From: a bacterium
GTDB lineage: Bacteria; Spirochaetota; UBA4802; UBA5550
DNA: 9,411 bases
Assembly (NCBI GenBank): GCA_024224995.1
Contig: JAAENB010001166.1
Coordinates: 1 to 9,411 of the forward strand
Reading direction: 5' to 3'
The translations under genes were made by a program, and so were the position numbers. Below are positions 6,999 to 9,411 of this stretch, one piece after another. Within the stretch, counting starts at the first letter, position 1. Each line of letters begins with the position of its first letter. Under the pieces are notes generated by a model. The model did no database searches, was not told where the DNA came from, and was given only the letters and a program-made list of their open reading frames with translations.

Positions 6999-8361
6999 TT
7001 TTCGCGATCATTCCTTTAAAAACCGCTACCTGGTCAAAGGTATCGGGGATTTTATTTTCCAATATATGACTATCGACAAATTGTTTTAACTCGGCACTAA
7101 TTGGTTTCGTCGTTGTATTTTGATACGTAAAGTAACCAAGAAAACCTCCCGACTCTTGATAACCAACCGTTCGATCTTTCACACTTTTATTATAATCTTT
7201 TCTCCCCAATTCTATCGCTTGCATGGCTTTTTGTTTAGTATCCGCGTCATGTATGGCATATTTCAGCCAGGAGAGTGCCCGCCACCATGCTGCTGTTCTA
7301 AGCCCTGCATATGAAGCTGCGGCCTCGGTAAAAATTCTTGCCGGATCACTGGCTTTATCTCCATTGATTAATGGCGCATCTTTATAGTATTGTATCCCCC
7401 GTTTTATTATGCCCGTATGACGATTTTCATCAGATAACATTTCCAAATACGCGTGGACTGACTCATGATAGAGTGTTCCAATACTTGAACTATATTGTGC
7501 CATATGTCTTACATAATCATTCTTACCGGGAATCTCACCCGCATCCTCAAGAGTTTCTTTTGTTAACTCAAGGTATTCGAGATTCAGATTAGCCCCATCC
7601 CCTGTTCCATACAGGACATAATATTCTTTTTTTACAGCACGTAAAAACTTTACCGGAAGACCATTCGATGCCACCTGTTTAACAAATGCCGCATATTTCT
7701 TTTTCGCTGATTTTGAAAAATTGTCTGTTGTTGGCCGTCTCTGTATTGAGCCTGATTTGGCCTGGCTTCCTTTTTGCTGCAAAACATGAGTCAACTCATG
7801 CCCCAGGAGCTTTTTGCCTTCTCTCGTCTCCGGTTTATAATTCCTCGCCGCGAATACTATATCATGTCCCGCTGTAAAGGCTTCGGCATTAATAGACCGG
7901 GCCAGTTTATCCGCCTTATTCCCGCTGTGTATCCGCACATCTCCAAAATAGGCGTTCATCCGCGACTCATATCCCTCGCGAATCTCCCTGTTCAGGGTGG
8001 AGCCGGTTCCCTTTATGCTGTTCAGCCCGGATTCAAACCCGGCAGGAACGTCCATCCCGCCGGAAGATCCCTTTGCCTGTACAATGGACTCATCATTCTG
8101 TTTGGACTGAACCTGCGCGTCGGTCATGTTCACGACTTTCTCCGCTACCCTGTCTGCCTCCTGTTCATATACATCATTTGGACTACCTACAGTCAGTTTC
8201 GCCTGGATAGCGCTCTTAAATAACTTTGAAAATTCCTGGTTGCCAATGGCACTTTGCAGGGACGGCGCTCCTGCGACGGATGTTCCTTTTGCTGCTTTAT
8301 AACTTCTCTTACGCTGTATCTTTGCGTCTTTTTTCTCTGTAGTAAATTTCTCGTTTGCCAT
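6979..8361 (-). CDS. DUF4157 (eCIS-core) putative metallopeptidase with a second HExxH motif
   Basis: The 460-residue product has no signal peptide. Residues about 38-75 carry the family lead-in IGNQEFSKLF...AKLTVGSPNDVYEQEADRVAEKV. Residues about 115-198 form the DUF4157 core, with FGDVRIHSG, AFTAGHDIVFA and LGHELTHVLQQ (zinc motif H188-E-L-T-H192). IQR motifs typical of the family occur at 15-17 and 206-208. The C-terminal half, which I do not recognise as a named family, has YHESVHAYLEM (H299-E300-x-x-H303) and a possible third zinc ligand, E346, in FTEAAASY. DUF4157 proteins are frequent companions or cargo of extracellular contractile injection systems, where the C-terminus is often a variable effector; no injection-system structural gene is visible here. 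The ATG at 8361 is preferred because GGGGAG lies seven bases upstream; a TTG at 8376 would bury that site. A candidate promoter lies just upstream. Confidence 0.85.
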   Translation of the reverse strand: MANEKFTTEKKDAKIQRKRSYKAAKGTSVAGAPSLQSAIGNQEFSKLFKSAIQAKLTVGSPNDVYEQEADRVAEKVVNMTDAQVQSKQNDESIVQAKGSSGGMDVPAGFESGLNSIKGTGSTLNREIREGYESRMNAYFGDVRIHSGNKADKLARSINAEAFTAGHDIVFAARNYKPETREGKKLLGHELTHVLQQKGSQAKSGSIQRRPTTDNFSKSAKKKYAAFVKQVASNGLPVKFLRAVKKEYYVLYGTGDGANLNLEYLELTKETLEDAGEIPGKNDYVRHMAQYSSSIGTLYHESVHAYLEMLSDENRHTGIIKRGIQYYKDAPLINGDKASDPARIFTEAAASYAGLRTAAWWRALSWLKYAIHDADTKQKAMQAIELGRKDYNKSVKDRTVGYQESGGFLGYFTYQNTTTKPISAELKQFVDSHILENKIPDTFDQVAVFKGMIAKIKSSKR

Positions 8362-8382
8362 ATCCCTTCTCCCCAAAATGGT

Positions 8383-8411
8383 AATATAGTGTCAAGAAAC
8401 ACAATTGCGAA
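8383..8411 (-). promoter_or_regulatory. Candidate promoter of the DUF4157 gene
   Basis: On the minus strand, TTCGCA (8411-8406) and TATATT (8388-8383) are separated by 17 bp. A transcript would begin near 8376 and give a short leader containing the GGGGAGAAGGG ribosome binding site of the ATG at 8361. Two TTGACA hexamers also occur on this strand (8422-8417 and 8395-8390), 27 bp apart; neither is correctly spaced from the -10. An AT-rich palindrome (8428-8439) lies just upstream. Confidence 0.4.
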
Positions 8412-8426
8412 AAATTTGTCAATTTT

Positions 8427-8440
8427 GATTTAATTAAATT
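8427..8440. repeat. AT-rich 14-bp direct repeat, left copy
   Basis: GATTTAATTAAATT recurs exactly at 8898-8911, 471 bp away. It contains the perfect 12-bp palindrome ATTTAATTAAAT. This copy lies just upstream of the candidate DUF4157 promoter, where AT-rich DNA could serve as an UP element or as a site for a nucleoid protein. Confidence 0.7.
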
Positions 8441-8453
8441 AATGAAGTGGTAG

Positions 8454-8526
8454 AAAAAATTTGAGGCAGGGATCGCGTCAACAGCTTACATTGCCGAAAC
8501 AATCCCTGCCAAAATTCTATATTATA
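8454..8526 (-). ncRNA. Candidate very short transcript A (TATAAT, conserved 5' end, hairpin, T-run)
   Basis: Read on the minus strand, TATAAT (8526-8521) is followed by AATTTTGGCAGGG and a stem formed by GGCAGGGAT (8510-8502) and ATCCCTGCC (8473-8465), with a 28-base loop. TCAAA and six Ts (8459-8454) come next. A transcript starting about 8514 would be near 60 nt. The -35 position (8549-8544, TATTCT) is poor but lies in a palindrome GTAAGA-ATAA-TCTTAC (8541-8556) that could bind an activator. The same arrangement is found at 8819-8874. It could be a small RNA, a decoy, an attenuated leader ahead of the DUF4157 gene, or a repeat of no function; transcription itself is inferred. Confidence 0.3.
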
Positions 8527-8534
8527 GGAGAGAG
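8503..8534. repeat. About 31-bp near-identical direct repeat, copy A
   Basis: This 32-base block matches 8852-8882 except for a difference of about two bases in the middle (one substitution and one indel). On the minus strand it contains CTCTCTCC, TATAAT and AATTTTGGCAGGGA. Both copies have the same orientation and are 349 bp apart. Each is joined on the same side to a hairpin, and the hairpins differ in sequence. Confidence 0.85.
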
Positions 8535-8616
8535 CTATTTGTAAGAATAATCTTACATTAAAATAATTTTGTTTAAAATTGCTTTAATCTAAGATTATAC
8601 TTTTTGTTTTTCCCGC

Positions 8617-8672
8617 ACCTGCCTTATGGGGTTAGGGAGTCTCCGGCGACTCCCCAACCCCATAAAGCAGGT
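8617..8672 (-). repeat. Long near-perfect inverted repeat (24-bp arms)
   Basis: The arms at 8617-8640 and 8649-8672 pair over 24 positions around the loop CTCCGGCG, with two exceptions. Those two pairs are C-A and A-C on the plus strand but G-U and U-G in minus-strand RNA. There is no T-run on the 3' side of either strand, so it is not a simple terminator. The stem is strong (GGGGTT...AACCCC core) and sits between the two short-transcript modules. It may be a processing or stabilising structure in a minus-strand RNA, or a dispersed palindromic repeat. Confidence 0.8.
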
Positions 8673-8703
8673 ACGATATTTACTTCATCTATCAACATAT
8701 ATC

Positions 8704-8798
8704 CTGTTGTTATTTGTAATGTACAGCCTTTTTCCCCCGGCGTCAAGCTCAGGGGAATGAACGCTACTTGTAGAGCAATGAACAACAGTATTTTTTTT
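8704..8798 (+). terminator. Possible plus-strand structured RNA ending in an intrinsic terminator
   Basis: CTGTTGTT (8704-8711) can pair with AACAACAG (8781-8788), which is followed after two bases by eight Ts (8791-8798). The long loop holds a smaller stem, TTCCCC (8732-8737) with GGGGAA (8752-8757). A stem closing such a large loop is weak as a terminator, and I see no good promoter in front. The structure is visible but may be accidental in AT-rich DNA. Confidence 0.2.
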
Positions 8799-8818
8799 CC
8801 TATAACAAAATAAGGGGC

Positions 8819-8874
8819 AAAAAGTGCTCCTGCGTTTTACCGCAAGAGCACTCCCTGCCAAAATTAATATTATA
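8819..8874 (-). ncRNA. Candidate very short transcript B (TATAAT, conserved 5' end, hairpin, T-run)
   Basis: On the minus strand, TATAAT (8874-8869) is followed by AATTTTGGCAGGG. A 12-bp hairpin comes next (8852-8841 with 8834-8823, six-base loop, one G-U pair), then a run of Ts (8823-8819, the first of them paired) and GCCCC. This has the form of a good intrinsic terminator starting only about ten bases after the expected start site, giving a transcript of about 45 nt. The -35 region (TTATAA, 8897-8892) is poor. The shared 5' part with module A, combined with a different hairpin, argues that the common block is what is maintained. Confidence 0.3.
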
Positions 8875-8882
8875 GGAGAGAG
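8852..8882. repeat. About 31-bp near-identical direct repeat, copy B
   Basis: This is the partner of 8503-8534, in the same orientation. Its minus strand reads CTCTCTCC, TATAAT, then AATTTTGGCAGGGA, and runs directly into the terminator-like hairpin at 8823-8852. Confidence 0.85.
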
Positions 8883-8897
8883 TCTGCAAAATTATAA

Positions 8898-8911
8898 GAT
8901 TTAATTAAATT
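8898..8911. repeat. AT-rich 14-bp direct repeat, right copy
   Basis: This is an exact copy of 8427-8440 (GATTTAATTAAATT). Here it lies 23 bp upstream of the TATAAT of module B on the minus strand, a position compatible with an UP-like or protein-binding site. The left copy holds a similar place relative to the DUF4157 promoter. Confidence 0.7.
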
Positions 8912-8956
8912 GGAATGTGAGCTCCCGTACTTCCAGGTAAAAAGAGCCCACATTCC
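8912..8956 (-). repeat. Inverted repeat with 13-bp arms
   Basis: GGAATGTGAGCTC (8912-8924) pairs with GAGCCCACATTCC (8944-8956). The single mismatch is A-C on the plus strand and U-G on the minus strand. The loop contains CTTCCAGG close to GAGCTC, a combination also seen in the right arm of the inverted repeat at 23-110 (GAGCTCATGCTTCCAGG), so the two may be distant members of one repeat family. Confidence 0.65.
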
Positions 8957-9217
8957 CGAGCCTAACAAATCCTGTAAAAGATTAAACAAGTAATACTTGT
9001 TATACCTATTTATAATGCACGTTTCGTGCCATCGTTCGATTTTTTTATTATTTTTTTATTTTTTGAATATTTTCATACAAAACACCGCATATGTATACAA
9101 TTATCGGTGTTTATTCAATGGCGTTTCTATACCGGCAATAAAAGAAAAACTCAGGGTGATATGCGATCAGACAGATTCTTCTTTTTGTCCCGGGTAAATG
9201 ATTTCCAACGGAGCTTA
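8957..9217. other. AT-rich non-coding stretch with a small operator-like palindrome and T-tracts
   Basis: No supported gene. The palindrome AACAAGTA-A-TACTTGTT (8985-9001) precedes TATAAT (9011-9016). The small hairpin GCACG-TTT-CGTGC (9017-9029) follows, and then long T-tracts (9040-9064). This repeats the local habit of a -10-like hexamer immediately followed by a hairpin and Ts, here on the plus strand. Open frames crossing 8997-9283 are low-complexity at their start and lack a ribosome binding site. Confidence 0.4.
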
Positions 9218-9254
9218 CTGTCAGATTCTGACAGCAGGTGTCAATTTCTGACAG
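9218..9254. promoter_or_regulatory. Tandem operator-like palindromes (TGTCA...TGACAG, 20-bp period)
   Basis: CTGTCAG-ATT-CTGACAG (9218-9234) is a perfect palindrome. A second, slightly imperfect copy, TGTCAATTTCTGACAG, follows at 9239-9254, two helical turns away. A half-site TTCTGAC occurs again at 9381-9387. Paired TGTCA/TGACA sites with helical spacing resemble binding sites of dimeric regulators, including sigma-54 enhancer-binding proteins. I found no sigma-54 promoter (GG-N10-GC type) in the remaining 157 bases, so the target gene probably lies beyond the right edge. Confidence 0.55.
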
Positions 9255-9282
9255 TACGCTCTCAAAAAACTCTTTTTAAATA

Positions 9283-9337
9283 GGGCTGGTTCCCGGGAAG
9301 AGAGACGTTGCATGCAACGTCTCTCAGAACCAGACCC
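9283..9337. repeat. Extended palindrome with a perfect 26-bp core
   Basis: The core at 9300-9325 is an exact palindrome with half GAGAGACGTTGCA and no loop. It is flanked by outer arms GGGCTGGTTC (9283-9292) and GAACCAGACCC (9327-9337), which pair apart from one bulged base. Between inner and outer stems the left side has seven unpaired bases (CCGGGAA) and the right side one. It can form a cruciform or a strong RNA hairpin; no T-run follows. It lies 28 bases after the tandem operator-like sites. Confidence 0.8.
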
Positions 9338-9411
9338 TTGCCGGAGCATCTTCGGAAACAGACCCCGGTATCACCACAGTTTCTGACCTATTTTTCCCGG
9401 CCATCCGGTCC

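Noticed and set aside
7774..8223. 149-codon plus-strand frame opposite the DUF4157 gene
   Set aside because: It is a shadow of a well-supported minus-strand gene with family motifs, and its product has no recognisable features.
8604..8813. 69-codon plus-strand frame
   Set aside because: It reads straight through the 24-bp palindrome and has no ribosome binding site or recognisable motif.
8427..8911. A mobile element flanked by the 14-bp GATTTAATTAAATT repeats as a target duplication
   Set aside because: The DNA just inside the repeats has no terminal inverted repeats, there is no transposase, and the repeat is itself an AT palindrome that could recur by chance or as a binding site.
8427..8911. 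A simple tandem duplication explaining both direct-repeat pairs
   Set aside because: The order is 14-bp repeat, block A, block B, 14-bp repeat; a tandem duplication would keep the two repeats in the same relative order.
9026..9283. 85-codon frame with GTG start, and an overlapping 66-codon frame from 8997
   Set aside because: The first part translates a T-tract into low-complexity F/I/L, there is no ribosome binding site, and the longer frame runs through the operator-like palindromes.
8400..9411. CRISPR array or retron
   Set aside because: There are only two copies of the direct repeat at 349-bp distance, no regular spacers, and no cas or reverse transcriptase gene in the window.

Overview
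The window is bacterial. A complete three-part type I secretion set (TolC-type outer membrane channel, ABC exporter, HlyD-type adaptor) implies a two-membrane cell envelope. Coding regions have medium G+C and the intergenic DNA is clearly AT-rich. A DUF4157 (eCIS-core) protein, a GspG-like protein and an ABC exporter fused to cyclic-nucleotide-binding domains fit an environmental Gram-negative lineage with a large accessory genome. I cannot name the phylum from the sequence alone.

Region 1 (1-6194): a long inverted repeat (23-110) lies just upstream of a plus-strand cluster. The cluster encodes a TolC-family outer membrane protein (153-1676), a 1042-residue exporter with two cNMP-binding domains, a C39 peptidase domain with its catalytic residues intact and a full ABC half-transporter (1843-4971), and an HlyD-family adaptor (4989-6194). 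Together they can form an envelope-spanning machine. The exporter would clip a leader from its substrate and pump it across both membranes, perhaps under cyclic-nucleotide control. No obvious double-glycine substrate gene is visible here.

Region 2 (6195-8361): a non-coding stretch with promoter-like sequence and tandem hairpins leads into a small GspG-like membrane-anchored protein (6606-6998). This gene converges with, and overlaps by 20 bases, a minus-strand DUF4157 protein (6979-8361). The DUF4157 protein carries a second HExxH motif in its C-terminal half, so it may be a two-peptidase protein or a peptidase-tailed effector.

Region 3 (8362-9411): about 1 kb without a convincing protein gene but dense in structured DNA. 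It holds a promoter for the DUF4157 gene and two copies of a minus-strand module (CTCTCTCC-TATAAT, then AATTTTGGCAGGG, then a hairpin and a T-run) that look like very short transcription units. It also holds several long palindromes and a tandem pair of TGTCA...TGACAG operator-like sites near the right edge. Most imperfect stems here have mismatches that become G-U pairs only in minus-strand RNA, which suggests transcription towards the DUF4157 gene. This is the part of the window least explained by known feature types.
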